DNA of 64,000 nucleotides from Zoroaster sp. YZ-2022 (GCA_029582265.1 CM055816.1:682001-746000), one strand, 5' to 3'; shown: positions 22,090 through 35,308, counted from the first letter of the stretch. Translations and numbers: made by a program. The notes: generated by a model from the letters alone, not told the origin.

Positions 22090-23905
22090 TTGATTATTTA
22101 AATGTATGTATATCTTGATCAAAAAAAGAGTAAGCATCATAGAAGCAGTTTTGCCAACATTTCAAATGTTGTACCTTGTATGTATATCTCGATTCAAAGA
22201 GTAAGCATACCACAGAAGCAGTTTTGCCAACATTACCAATGATGAATTTGTATGTATATCTCTTGATTCAAAGAGAGTAAGCAGACTCACAGAAGCAGTT
22301 TTGCCAACATTACCAATGATGTACCTTGTGTATATCTTGATTCAAAGAGAGTAAGCACACTCACAGAAGCAGTTTAGCCAACATTACCAATGATGTACCT
22401 TGTATGTATATCTTGATTCAAAGAGTAAGCACACTCATAGAAGCAGTTTAGCCAACATTACCAATGCTGTACCTTGTATGTATATCTTGATTCAAAGAGA
22501 GTATGAATACTCATAGAAGCAGTTTGCCAACATTACCAATGATGTACCTTGTATGGTATATCTTGATTCAAAGAGAGCATGCCTACTCATAGAAGCAGTT
22601 TGCCAACATTACCCCACGATGTAACTTGTATGTATATCTTGATTCAAGAGAGTAAGCCTACTCATAGAATCAGTTTGGCCAACATTACCAATGATGATGT
22701 ACCTTGTATGTATATTTGATTCAAAGAGGTAAGCGTACTATAGAAGCAGTTTTTGCCAACATTACCAATGCTGTAACTTGTATGTATATCTTGATTCAAA
22801 GAGAGTAAGTTTACTCATAGAATCAGTTTGGCCAACATTACCAATACTGTACGTTGTATGTATATCTTGATTCAAAGAGAGTAAACACCTCATAGAAGCA
22901 GTTTAGCCAACATTACCAATGATGTACCCTGTATGTATATATTGATTCAAAGAGAGTAAGCACACTCCAGAAGCAGTTTAGCCAACATTACCAATGATGT
23001 ACCTTGTATGTATATCTTGATTCAAAGAGACTAAGCACACCCATAGAAGCAGTTTAGCCAACATTACCAATGATGTACCTTGTATGTATATCTTGATTCA
23101 AAGAGAGGCATACTCATAGAAGCAGTTTAGCCAACATTACCAATGATGTACCTTGTATGTATATCTTGATTCAAAGAGAGTAAGATACTCATAGAAGCAG
23201 TTTTGCCAACATTACCAATGATGTACCTTTGTATGTATATCTTGATTCAAAGAGAGAAGTTCCTACATAGAATCAGTTTGGTCAACATTACGAATGATGT
23301 ACCTTGTATGTATATCTTGATTCAAAGTGGAGAGTAAGCCTACTCATAGAATCAGTTTGGCCAACATTACCAATACTGTACGTTGTATGTATATCTTGAT
23401 TCAAAGAGGTAACATATACACCACAGAAGCAGTTTAGCTAACATTACCAATGATGTACCCTGTATGTATATCTTAATTCAAAGAGAGTAAGCATACTCAC
23501 AGAAGCAGTTTAGCCAACATTACCAATGATGTACCTTGTATGTATATCTTGATTCAAAGAGAGTAAGCAATTACAGAAGCAGTTTTGCCAACATTACCAA
23601 TGATGTACCTTTGTATGTATATCTTGATTCAAAGAGAGTAAGCATACTCATAGAAGCAGTTTTGTCAACATTACCAATGCTGTACCTTGTATGTATATCT
23701 TGATTCAAAGAGAGTAAGCATACTCATAGAAGCAGTTTTGTCAACATTACCAATGCTGTACCTTGTATGTATATCATGATTCAAAGAGTAAAAAGCATAC
23801 CCATAGAAGCAGTTTTACCAACATTACCAATGCTGTACCTTGTATGTATATCTTGATTCAAAAAGAGAGGTTAGACACTCATAGAAGCAGTTTTGCTAAC
23901 AACAA
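22090..23905 (+). repeat. 76-bp minisatellite, copy 2, irregular
   Basis: About 24 units of the same 76-bp family as 8030-9535. Monomers vary in length (missing 'gag', 'ta' or 'ca' steps) and show no 228-bp higher-order order. Monomer markers such as 'gtttagcc' and 'gttttgcc' occur in no fixed sequence. Confidence 0.93.
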
Positions 23906-25330
23906 ATTTTTTAGCATTCCCTTTTTTCAGTACATTTGCAATAATACTTTCAAGTAAGTCATCCTTGCCAAGTAATTTACAGGGGAATAGATAAAGAGTA
24001 ATAAATTGAGTTAATGAATATATACTTTGTGTGTTATATTCATTATTGGTTGATGGCATACAGGGTTAACAAAAGCTTCGGTCAATTATTTGCGTAGGCT
24101 CTAACGTCTCAGTTGAAATTAATGTTCTTCCCTTTTACATCGATTGGTAATTTTCTTTCATTTGTACGAAATACACTGCATGCTTGAGTCGAAACGTATT
24201 GCCACTATGGACCTTTTCTGCAGTTAGAAAAAAGTAAATAAAAACGAGACGTAAACTACTGACGGTTTAACAATGCTTCAGTGAATTATTTTGTTGATAA
24301 CAATATCATTTAAAAGCAAACTTCTCCACAAAATAAATTGAAGTCAACCGATTAAAAACAAATTTGTTGGTGAAATAGCCAGACTCACGGAATATAAATA
24401 GTTAAAGTAATGTACGCAGTGAGTACAAATTTGGGAGGTTCATATTTCACTTGTTTTTATTTTTGTACCCTGCCGTTTTTTGATTTTGCACATGGGGATT
24501 CCGTGATAACAATTCCGTTTTTGTCTCAGACATTGGGGGGGGGGGTATGCTGCTTCATGAGTCCTGTAATCATGTGATTGATATAAATACTGTAGGCAGG
24601 GCCATAGCGAGCGGAGGGGGGGGGTGGGGTGTGGCACAATCAATTGGCATTTAGAGCCTCAGTCGGCAAATGAAGCATGTAAATGAAGATACTAGAAACG
24701 AGGTTTGGTTTGGCTGCAAATGTATCGTGTTTCTAAGCACCGATGATTTGCCGAGTTGTTTGTTATCAGTTGTTTTTATTTGAAATTTTACTCACGGAAA
24801 GAGCTGCAGTTTTTTTGGGTGGTTGTGTAAAATTTTGAAATGAAAATTAATTAAAATAAAACAAAGCCACTCAAGACACAAAACAAACTTAAACTTGTTT
24901 TTATATTCATATCAACTGATAAGCTTTGATAATACAGTGGTATCCATACCGTGATGTGTACAAAGACCCCTCAACTTGACTCTAGAATGATAGGTTTTAT
25001 CATGAAATAGATTGAAAGACTGAAACGCAAATGAGCTAAACAGCTTATTGGGTCGATCACCATGGGAACCTTGATATGTTTGGAAACCCCCTGATGTTGA
25101 AATGTAACAATTGGAAATTCCCACAAGACAAACTTGACCACGGTAATAATGCAAATTATATATACCAGCAGTAGTATGAGTTCCAACTTGATTCCTCAGA
25201 GTACCTTTAACCTGCTACGGACATTGTGAGCATTACAATTAAAATCTTTTTGTTGTCAACAATTAGCATATTAATGCAGGTCATAAATAAATTGCCCAAC
25301 ATTTGTCTCTGAATGAAATAAAATAATATT
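23906..25330. other. Copy 2 duplication, non-coding stretch
   Basis: Matches 9530-10972 of copy 1 with small indels. No gene is recognised. Confidence 0.6.
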
Positions 25331-26591
25331 GGTTGTTACGAATCTTACCCTTTGATTTTGATAAATATTAGTACCGCTTATAGTTCACTTCTTCCACTTC
25401 CAATATTTTTGCTGACGATGCAATTTCAAGCAGTCTAAGTCCCAGGGTTGTTTCCCCGACCCTCGATTGTCCGCTATGAATATGCAATCCATACAAGGAC
25501 GCTACTTTTGCTCATGCATATCCAGCGCCAACGCAATGCATAATGCAACACCTGCGAGAGTCTTGCGTGCAAAAGCACACCCCCGCCACGTGGCTTGGAG
25601 CCGTCCCTTTGGACTTAGTCTATTTTCCGAATACTTTCCTCGGAGTCCACCCCTTCACACCGAACACGGTTCGGGTGAACCACGGCCAAACAGTCACCGT
25701 GACTGACCCGCTCAGTCATTAGCCGGCCCGCGTGTAGTGCTCCCTAACCCAAACACAGTTGTTCCCCTCATGCACCAATAGCTTAGCATCCAAGCAAAGG
25801 GTTTTACATGCCCCGGTAAGCATTTTCCCCTTGAACACGCCCTCCTTTCTAAGTTGTCGATCACTTCACTTTCGTCAAATACCTTTCCATATATGGAACA
25901 AGGGACCTGTTGTATGTCATGTGATTTTGCACACGGTTCTACCCATAGACGCGGAAGCCAAGCTTCTCATTGGCTAAGAACCTAGTGCTTATGTTTTATT
26001 TATTCCTAGGCCTCAGATTTTATATAAACCCCGAGATTTCCTGATCTCGGCGGGAAGTGAGGTTCGAATGATGTCTTGTGCGACCTGATTCCGATCTATG
26101 ACAGTGCGATATACCGAACTATTACGGTCCAGAGCCTCGTTTGTTGAACCAATGGTGCCGTACGTCGATATGGCCATTGGTTCGCCTACATGTATAATGC
26201 GGTCTGATACACTCTGGCCCCGTCCAGACACCCCTGCATGTAGTCAAGCCCCGGTGGTCCCGTCGTCGAGACCGACCATACGACCGTATCTCGGTATAGC
26301 AGTGCCCGTACCTGTATACCGAGTGACAAGCTGCATGAACGAACGATGGTCCCCAACTGACTGTACCCAACAGTTGGTATTCGTACACACCCTATTCGGA
26401 ACTTAGCACAATATATGTTTAACTATTGACATGTACCAATACGCTACCACTCTGTCATACATGTTATTTAGTGCCTGTTATTATTGGTAAACAGTCATGT
26501 TAATAAACCAACCCCATTGATTGAGATTGTCACAACAAAGTTTGTGTCCGACTATTATTTTGTTGACCCACAAAAGTGTGGAAATGCAAAC
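25331..26591 (+). mobile_element. LTR-like insertion (probable solo LTR), 1.26 kb
   Basis: Present only in copy 2. Copy 1 has the uninterrupted 'aataatatttcaaagcac' at about 10952. The insert is flanked by AATATT at 25325-25330 and 26592-26597. It starts 'ggttgttacgaatcttaccc' and ends 'gtggaaatgcaaac', with no inverted repeats. A TATA box 'tatataaa' lies at 26021 and a poly(A) signal 'aataaa' at 26502, in the order expected of an LTR. The GC-richer composition differs from the surroundings. The exact ends are unsettled because TG...CA is not clean. Confidence 0.65.
26021..26028 (+). promoter_or_regulatory. TATA box of the LTR-like insertion
   Basis: 'tatataaa' occurs about 480 bp before an 'aataaa', inside the insertion. 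This would be the polymerase II promoter of the putative LTR. Confidence 0.45.
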
Positions 26592-26597
26592 AATATT

Positions 26598-27729
26598 TCA
26601 AAGCACTGAAGACCAGATATAACTCCATAAATAAACAAACATTTTCAATGAAGGTTTGTTGTTCACTGGGCCAAAAGGTCGCTCAGGGTTTGAGCTTCTA
26701 TAAAGACAAGTAATTAGGGAGTTGAGTGGGAGACACTACCAACTTGAGAGACAAATAACTTGCTTACTATCATCTTAAAACCAATTAAGCTTTTTAAGAT
26801 GGAATTCGCTCAGTTTATTTTCTGCTATGAATTAGAGTATGTCATATACCAGTATGTCGCATATGGGTTTGCATAGTAAGGAAACAAAATTAAATCAAAT
26901 CTGGCATCAGCTACCCTAGGCTGATTTTTGTTTTCATGGAAACACATTATTTCTAAAATTAGATAAAACTTTACCACAAGGGTAATACTGAAACATCGTA
27001 AGAGACTGCAGCTGAATAGCTACCAACTTGAATATCATCATAGAGAAAGAGCCAAACACAACAGTAAGTAAAATGTTGAAGAACAGTTAATGTTTAGGGT
27101 ATTATAATCAAGTAATACTAAACAAATTAATGGCGAAGAAGAAAGACGCAGGTTTACTATTTCATGAGCGACACTGGCTGTGCACCATCAGTAAACATGG
27201 ATCGGACTAGCATGAATGTCAGATATTTGTATTAGTGAATTAACCGTTTGACTGTACTGAAGGGAAGGTACAAGAGTTTCTACGAGTATTCTTACTACAT
27301 TTAACAGCCAACCTATGAAAGTTCCACACGACAAAATAGTGAAAAGCATATACATGCACTTCAAGATACCGTCAACTTTACATCATGTTGCATACAGTTA
27401 ACGTGGACGGTTTGTCAGATGTAGAACTAATTCCTTCCTACCCGATTCATGACAGTAGTTCAGCTATGCAGGAGACGGCTATACCCTGTTGAGACTTGGT
27501 AGTGATTTGAAAAGGATATAAAGTTTGTGTGGTAACCAGTATAGCTGCTGAATAAAGCCTGAAGCATATCCTAAACGGCCAATTAAAAATACAAGCCTGG
27601 CAGCATGATTTTGGAGTGTGTTCCGCTCACACTAACACCATACAACAATAATTGCAGCAGTCACTGTGAGAGGTGATGATGCGAAAAACAGAGTAGGGTG
27701 GAGAAGGGTGAACGAGTATTAAGGCTGAT
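26598..27729. other. Copy 2 duplication, non-coding stretch with empty Harbinger site
   Basis: Matches 10973-13711 of copy 1 minus the Harbinger-like element. The single TTA empty site is at 26959-26961. No gene is recognised. Confidence 0.6.
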
Positions 27730-27858
27730 AGGGTCATTGTCACTGGGGGTGCTCCCTAATGGTACCCAGGCAATCTCAATCATATGTACCCGAGAGGACT
27801 TTTCGTATTATCTGGGTACCATTGGTAAGTAGGTAGTACCCTGGGTGACAATGACCCT
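27730..27858. mobile_element. Intact 129-bp foldback MITE
   Basis: The left end 'agggtcattgtcac' and right end 'gtgacaatgaccct' are inverse complements, and inner parts 'taatggtacccaggc' and 'ctgggtaccattggt' continue the pairing, leaving a loop of about 45 bases. One diverged arm also occurs at 31118-31175. The superfamily is unknown. Confidence 0.75.
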
Positions 27859-30092
27859 GTCAGCATGAATAATGTAGACATAACAGAGTTTCACGAAGGA
27901 ATAAATAACTAACATGTGAGAGCAAAGTAAGTTTGGAACATTTTGCCCAGCAACTGTCAGTGATATGCCAGCATGCTTCCTTTGCTGTAAATCCATTTTT
28001 TTTTAAATTTCACTAGGCCCTTTTGGGGGGTTGGCCATTCAATATTTGCTTTTATCATATATCGAGGAGTCAGTGTTGATAATTTTCCCCACCGAATGAT
28101 TAAATGCATTGTGATCTATACATTAACCCTGGTATCTCAATGGCAACATAACACAACAGCTATAATTTATAGTTTGCTTTACCCCACCTAATGTTTAAGC
28201 TTGTCGAGATTTATTGACAAGCAACCCTGGTAAACATACGGCAACATGCAAATAGTAGGTGCACAAGGTCAATGCTGCATATCAGCATATTGCATACTGC
28301 GTTTTATAACTAATACGTTTTAAAGAAAAGTAATACCGAAGTCTATTACCAACATGCAGGTAGTCAAGCGGATAGTAACAAGTTAGTGTACTTCTGTGGT
28401 AAAAGCATGATATTTGGCTCACTTCATGCACTTCATACCCACACTTGTATATTTAGATATAGGGTTTGCGGGAGAAAATATATAAAAGTATATGTATATA
28501 TAAAAGTATATATAAAAGTATATGTAAAAAGTATATATATTGGCTGGTAGGAAATCAGCGTTGTTCTTTGTGTACCCATAATCAGATCCAAGTGCGTTTT
28601 GACGATAACTAACCTAACAAACAATCATGGTATACTCCTACTGTAAATACGGGGTAAACAGCTAAACATTTGCGAAAACTTTGCATACATATGTTTTTTG
28701 ACGTTTTAAAGACCTACCACAACAAATCAACAAAACAACTTTTGTTGAATTAAAGGACGATGGTTGCTTTAGAGAGAATGATAAATTTGTAAATACTTTT
28801 GTATTGACAATGGACACTACTAAATTATAACAATGTCAATGAATTTGCATGACTTTCAAACTAAATTTAAGTTTGATTTGAGAAAGGCACCATTGAAATA
28901 CCTCAATCGTTGATGCTTTTACTAACTATCCCAAAGGGTCCGTCTGTATTAAGTCAACAATAAGGTGTGTCTAATAACAATTAAACAAATAAAATATTTG
29001 TATTTAATGGGCATTCAATTAGTTCCAGTACTGAATGATTCTTCCATGGAACTGATCCCAGTTCACAGCAAAATGAGGAGACATCTTATATCCATACATT
29101 ACATTGTGAGATGACACTGTATTGGCAAATAATAATATATAATAAACGGTCATTGGGTGGGTGCTGGCCTGGCATATGCGTACTTCACACAATGATAGCT
29201 AAATAAATGTAAACATTGACACGGGAACGTAAAAAAAGAGCCCTTGAAAGCTTCCATAATTTAGCAGTTTGTGAAGAAATTACGAAATCAAGTAATTGGA
29301 TGTAGTATCTGGATCAAGTAACAAAATAGATACTTGTGTTAACTCAGAAAATGGTCAGAAAGATCAAAAGGAAAAAATATATCGAATGACGTGAAGGTTT
29401 AGCTTAATGGCTTCATTCTGTTCATTTCAAATACATCAGATACAAGTATTAATACTGTAGTAGACGCAAATATCAATACTACAGTAGATGAAATGTATAA
29501 TTGTGGTCTGTAATAATTGATGAAATGCTACATTTTATTCAAACGACTTTAGTGCCCATTTAATAATGTTATTTGTATTTGTAATTATATAAATTTAAAA
29601 GTACGTTGGGAATTAAGCAAAATGAAATTGTCGATTTGTAAATGTGAGACTTACTTAAATGTCATTGTTTTCTTTTCATTTAATATTATGACATTTCAAA
29701 AGACATTCAATTGAATGTTGTATGCTAGTTATGTATGTTTCTGACAGAATGTATATACGAATCCATTCCTTTATGAAAACCAACAAAACATTTAATTGTA
29801 AAATACAAAATTTTCTGTACAAATATAAGGTACTGTAACTTATGAGAAAATTGAATTGTTTCCAATGTGAAACTCCGCATTGGAATGAATACAAACCATA
29901 TGTATTTTCACTGTTTTCTTGAACGAGAGAACATAATAAGCTGAAACGTTCACAGGTTGGTTGCCTAATTTATATATTGATTCAAAGAGAGGCATACTCC
30001 TAGAACAGTTTGCCAAAATGATGTTAATTTCCTTTAAATCCAGTTACAAAAATACAAAGGTCGTTTAACGTAATGTTTGTAGTGTTTAATTC
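27859..30092. other. Copy 2 duplication, non-coding stretch to its right end
   Basis: Matches 16673-18961 of copy 1. It contains 'gtatatataaaa' near 28490-28540 and a lone 76-bp-family monomer near 29965-30025. No gene is recognised. Confidence 0.6.
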
Positions 30093-30747
30093 CCAGACAT
30101 TTTAGTGTCATATTGGCAACCGTGAAGACTGTTAATTATGTTTATTCTGCTCTGAAATTCTTAATCGGGAAATCGAAGCAAATGAATTGTTGAAAGATCA
30201 AATCTTACAGTTCTAGTGAATATCGATTAATAGTCCTAGATCTGGGTTGTTTTGCTGATAAACACTCAAAGTCTAGGTCATTGATTCCAGTCACGAATCA
30301 TCACAATGATGTGGACATTAAACATATTTGCAGTCCTACTTATCCGAGTCATCATAGATAAACGTTGGCGTAATGTTCATCTACCAGACATGTCGAACGA
30401 CCTTACCACCGCGCAGGCTACACTACACGCACGATAAGTACGCGCGTTATCACGGGGCCATCCATGCATACATGTATTTCCATGCACGGATGTAATACCA
30501 ACATCCTTCGAGAAAGTGAGATAATTATGTGCTCTTCACTTTGGTAGAACACGAAACTTTTACAAATTGATCTTCGGGACAACAATTTGGCTGTTCCTCA
30601 CTTCTTCATCATTGGAAAAGTGTTATTCTTGAGAGTAAATTCGCTTTGGTTCAGGCAACATAATTTGGGGGCGAATTGGGTTTTCTACGTTTGCAGTCCT
30701 AAGAAATTTCCACAGACCAATTCACCCCATCTATGCATCCCAACAGA
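30093..30747. other. Unique non-coding stretch
   Basis: No repeat partner and no recognisable coding sequence in the window. The 65-residue frame at 30587-30784 has no family features. Confidence 0.5.
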
Positions 30748-31145
30748 TATGTGTTTGTATAGGTTTGCAGTGTCCTACAATTAAAAACAAACATTAATGA
30801 GTATTATGCCCTATCAGTTCTGCCATTTAAAAAATGCTGGTGTTATAATATTTAAAGATGGCGGCCTTTGTACAGTTTTTGTTTTCCCGAACTAACACAA
30901 ACATTAAAGTGTTTCCAGCGGTTAATTGCTTAGAAATTAAAAACGCCTGAGATTCCAAAGCATATTTCCATAATTCGAAAATTCTATAAAGGCCACTAAG
31001 TGACAACAATTCAAAAATTACAATATAGGCTCTTCCTTCCTCAATGTTCAAACGCCGTTTTCTTCAAATGTAAATTGTGTCTTGTGGGCAAGCTTGTGTC
31101 ACTTCGTGAGACCGGCGACGATATGATTGAGATTGCCTGGGTAGG
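30748..31145 (+). repeat. Small duplicated block, copy A
   Basis: From 'atgtgtttgtataggtttgc' to 'gattgagattgcctgggta' this block is colinear with 34832-35229, with a few indels. It includes 'aaagatggcggcctttgtac'. No coding function is seen. Its right end overlaps the single MITE-like arm that is related, inverted, to 13745-13790. Confidence 0.9.
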
Positions 31146-31654
31146 ATTGGGGAGTACCCGAGGTGAGAACGACCCCTTCTGCGCAAATAAGCTATTATTA
31201 TAACATCATTATTATAACAGTTTGCTTATACCAATGATACACTTTGTTCGCTGAAAATTCCCAAAGATAACAGTACAATGAGACTGGCCGTTTGCCAAAT
31301 TAATACCAACTCCGCATTGTTGAGCCTAATGCATATTCATAAGATTTCATCGAATCAGCGACGTTTATTGGGTAAAATGTGATACAATAAATAAATAATG
31401 AGTAATATCTCTATGACAAAATGCATTACGATGTAAATAGTCACAGTACACCTCAGTCACGATATAACATATACAACAACCAGAACCAACGTTTAGTTAA
31501 GTGTCTACTCTAATTCATGTATGTTCGCAAATTGAAACATAACTATGTGCTACCTGTATTCACAATACACTAAAAGTAATCAGGTAATACGTCACTTACT
31601 GTATAAAGCTATTGCTCGTGTTTTCGACAGATAACTGCAGATGTATTTTTAAAT

Positions 31655-31870
31655 AATAATAATGATGTGGACTTATATAGCGCACCTACCGACCAAACTG
31701 CTCGTCGGGCGCATTCCTGAAACCATCTCAGCTCCCTGGGGAGTATACAGGTCAATTGCTGCAATTTCGGCGCATATAGGGCTAATCAAATTCTGCCCTC
31801 ACACGGTACCCATTTACGCCTGGGTGGAGAGAAGCAAATATGGTAAAGTGTGTTGCACAAGGACATTGGA
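31655..31870 (-). repeat. Truncated SINE (tail and body, head missing)
   Basis: 'aataataataatgatgtgga' followed by 'cttatatagcgcac' and 'ccatctcagctccctgggg' match the body of the full SINEs at 33755, 35309 and 37081. The tRNA-like head is absent. Confidence 0.8.
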
Positions 31871-31879
31871 TTTATTTAA

Positions 31880-33200
31880 GAGCAATCTACATGTAATTAC
31901 CTAGTAAATTAAACTGTTTCCACGCTCATGTCTGATAACAAATCATATACTCTAATAAACAGCGACAGAGTCCTGTAAGAAGAGTTCACAGATTATTTGG
32001 TGTGTTTTTTATGTTTAGGTGATAACATGTGTCGTTGAACCACCCCCCTGTGAACAGAGTGAATCTCAAGGACATCTGTTTTGAAAACGCTGTGATACTG
32101 GTAAGTTCAACCATAATTAAATATTGAATATAATCTATAAATTAAATCATGAAACGACACTGTAATCTATCAAATGTAACGATCACTGTATCATCGGTTG
32201 ATTTCTTCATCAGGAACTTTGAACTGCTACAAACCCAAGCATCTTTAAGCAGTACGCATTATTGTATGTGGAGTTAACACCTTTAAAAACTATCAGATGC
32301 GACCCAACGTTTATTATATTAAAATAAATCGCATATTTTTTTTTACAAATTGGCCTACTAGTGGATACAATCACAACACAAACATGACATTAAACATTAC
32401 GCTCACAGCTTGCCAATGTGGCTATCATGAAAACACTGTGTGTAAATTAAGCGCTAGATGGATACGATGTGAGCTGAGCAGTTTCTGCAGTACTAATTGA
32501 AGTTTTCTTGATTTACATTTCCATTTACATCTGTATTTTTTCACACGTACAGATACGCCTGCTAGTGGTTACAATCACAACACAAACATAAAATTAAACA
32601 TTATGCATTACCGTTACGTGCTTACACGAGATTGCTCAAAACTGATTATCAAAGAATCCTTGTCCTCAAAACAACTATTATTTACTAGTAAATTTGAAAT
32701 TTTAGAAAAATCAGTTCAAAAGGATATTACTGTTGTAATTGCATAAAGAGAAATACATATGACAAGAAGCGAGGTTATAAACGGAAAATTAGTTTGCACA
32801 TTTGCCTTTAAATTGGTTTAAAATAAACATACATGTATATCATTACATGATATAATTCTAAAATAATATGTGACGGGGAGTGGGGATGAGTGTTAGGGCA
32901 ATCCCCCCCCCCCAAAAAAAAATAAAAAAAATAAATAAAAACAAACAAACAAACAAACACCCCAACACCCCTACAAACAAAAAACAACTACAAACAAACG
33001 AAACAATAACAAAAAAACAAAGCAAATAACTAAACTCAATTATTTGTATTCTCCATAGCAGCTAAGTGGGCTTATTCATCTGGTGACTTTAAAAGGTTTA
33101 GTAATAAAATTGTTGACTATAATCGCACTCTAAGGATTACAGTAATAAGCTGGTCATTTGGAATACTTATTTTAGCCATAACTGAAAACATATATTTGTA
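31880..33200. other. Non-coding stretch with A/C-rich low complexity
   Basis: No gene is recognised. A C-run and A-rich tract with 'aaacaaacaaac' spans about 32903-33025. A short phrase, 'ttaagcagtacgcattattg' near 32250, resembles 13075-13095 ('ttaagcagtacgtattattg'). Confidence 0.5.
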
Positions 33201-33375
33201 TTCAATCCTATTTCCATTTGAAAGACTTCTTGATCTATACTTAGGATAGCAGTATGTTTGTTCTGACTGTTATAAATCTTGGCAATTATTTTGTAATCAA
33301 CGTTCAGAAGGCTGATTGGCCTCCATTTGATTAAATCACACGCTTCTCATTTGTTACAAAATACTAGATTCGCCT
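33200..33375 (-). pseudogene. Reverse transcriptase fragment (L1/Tx1-type LINE)
   Basis: The minus strand near 33275-33335 encodes IKWRPISLLNVDYKIIAK, the conserved start of the reverse-transcriptase domain in L1-type elements ('NWRPISLLNVDYKI.AK'). Stops lie on both sides and the flanking sequence is not recognisable, so this is a short, dead relic. Confidence 0.75.
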
Positions 33376-33753
33376 TTGACACTGATTCTATACTTCAATA
33401 ACAAAAAAGTAAAAAAAGGTCGTGTTTTCACTAAATACGGTATCGCAAATAAAACACCTTAAAATGCAACACCCGATATGCTTCAGCTTCATTGTCAGTA
33501 AAATTTCATAAAAATAAAGCGGCTTCCAGGCACAATATTTGTTGGCGCAGCAGGGTGCCCGACACGCTCCGACTGACTATTTTGGCACGTAAGTGTTTGT
33601 GTCAAGCTGTCTTCTACTAGGTTTTCTTTGTTGTTAGGTATCCTCCATTTTCGGATTCAGCAATCAAAAATTAGGTTACCTAGTCATGATACCAACTTGT
33701 ACTAAAAAGTGGCGCCTGATGTAACTGATTTTTTTTTCAATGATGAAACTTAC

Positions 33754-33754
<1 letters not shown>

Positions 33755-33816
<62 letters not shown>

Positions 33817-34151
33817 TGTGGACTTATATAGCGCACGTATCCACCACCTGAGTGGTGCTCATGGCGCATTATATTATTACCCCTGCTCATAAGGCTCATA
33901 AAATCATTCCTGAAACCATCTCAGCTCCCTGGGAGTATACAGCCCAATTGCTGCCATTACAGCGCATATAGGGCTAATCAACCAACCCCTGCCCTCACAG
34001 GTACCCATTTAACCCCTGGGTGGAGAGAAGCAATTATGGTTAAGTGTCTTGCTCAAGGACACAAGTGTCACGGCCGGGATTCGAACCCACATTCTGCTGC
34101 TAACACCAGAACTTCAGGCCGGTAAGCTAGACCGCTCGGCCACGACACTCC
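33755..34151 (-). repeat. tRNA-headed SINE, full length
   Basis: On the minus strand a tRNA-Ser/Leu-like head has A box 'tggccgagcggtctagc' and B box 'ggttcgaatcc'. It is followed by a body of about 250 bp, the phrase 'gcgctatataagtccacac', and a (tta)n tail, seen on the plus strand as (taa)n at 33755-33815. Related copies are at 35309, 37081 and, truncated, 31655. Confidence 0.9.
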
Positions 34152-34831
34152 ATACATGGAGAACTAAGGTTTTTAAATAGGTTTTCTGCGAAAGCTTAAT
34201 TTTACAAGTAAGTCTAGAATTTGCTAGAAGGATGGTTTTGGTATAACAGTGGGACACACTTCGGTATAGCAGGAAGAGACAGGAGCCTTTCAGTTATTTG
34301 ATTTTGTTTTGTTGCCTTAAATCTAGTAAACAGTAGTCTGAACATTCATTCAGTGGAGTAACATCAAACCTCAAAATCTCACTGTAGTATGAATGTTTCC
34401 AGATAGTACAAGACAATCAATCACACTTATCCCACTGAGATCCCACTGAGTTGTCTTTACTTGGTTCGTGAAAACATGTGATTTTAGGATTCTCAGATAA
34501 GCCGATAGACACAGGTTAGCTAAATGTTCTCCAAGTGTATTTGTTACACGATCTCTGTTGGACATTATCTGGTACAAGTTAATTAAATCCACCAGGAAAC
34601 CTTACAGTACAGTATTCAATACAGGGTCTGTAAGTATTATTGAGACCTGTTTGAAAAATAGGGTACATGCAAACACAATTACAATCTACATGTGTTTCTG
34701 GTTTGCATTTAAAAATCGGACCACATGGGACAACAGTCTCATATGTATTAATGGAAAACCGAATATCTTCGGATTGGACCAAGTTTAGTATTACTTAGAA
34801 ACTAATTAAGATGCCTAAAGTCTTCATTCTA
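34152..34831. other. Non-coding stretch
   Basis: No repeat partner or coding family recognised. Short overlapping frames near 34371-34788 have no supporting features. Confidence 0.5.
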
Positions 34832-35229
34832 TGTGTTTGTATAGGTTTGCAGTGTCCTACAATTAAAAACAAATATTAATGAGTATTATGTCCTATCAGT
34901 TCTGCCATTTAAAAAATGTCGGTGTTATAATATTTAAAGATGGCGGCCTTTGTACAGTTTTGTTTTCCGAACTAACACAAACATTAAAGTGTTTCCAGCG
35001 GTTAATTGTTTTGAAATTAAAGCCTGAGATTCCAAAGCATATTTCCATTATTCAAAATTCTATAAAGGCCACTATGACAACAATTCAAAAACAATTTTTT
35101 TATGAAGAAACATGTGCCTTTTAAAGAGACTGACTTCAAACGCCGTTTTCTCCAAATGTAAATTGTGTCTAGTGGGCAAGGTTGTGTTACCGTGATACCG
35201 GCGACGATATGATTGACATTGCCTGGGTA
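34832..35229 (+). repeat. Small duplicated block, copy B
   Basis: Direct repeat of 30748-31145. It ends at 'gattgacattgcctgggta', immediately before a hAT-type terminal word. Confidence 0.9.
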
Positions 35230-35230
35230 G

Positions 35231-35302
35231 CCAGTGGCGTAGCGTAGTTACGAGGGGCCCCGGGTGCAGGCTGTTATGAACGGGGCCCCGCGCACGCCAG
35301 TT
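35231..35302. mobile_element. Remnant of a hAT-type MITE
   Basis: 'ccagtggcgtagcg' resembles hAT termini (compare the CAGCGGCGTAGCCA of the element at 13827). The 'ggggccccgggtgc' and 'cggggccccgcgc' words form a palindrome. No second clean terminus is seen, and a SINE follows at once. Confidence 0.5.
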
Positions 35303-35308
35303 ACTAGT

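Noticed and set aside
25467..26406. Open frames in the GC-richer insertion of copy 2
   Set aside because: They overlap on both strands without domains, and lie between TATA and poly(A) features of an LTR-like sequence. No gag or pol motifs are seen.
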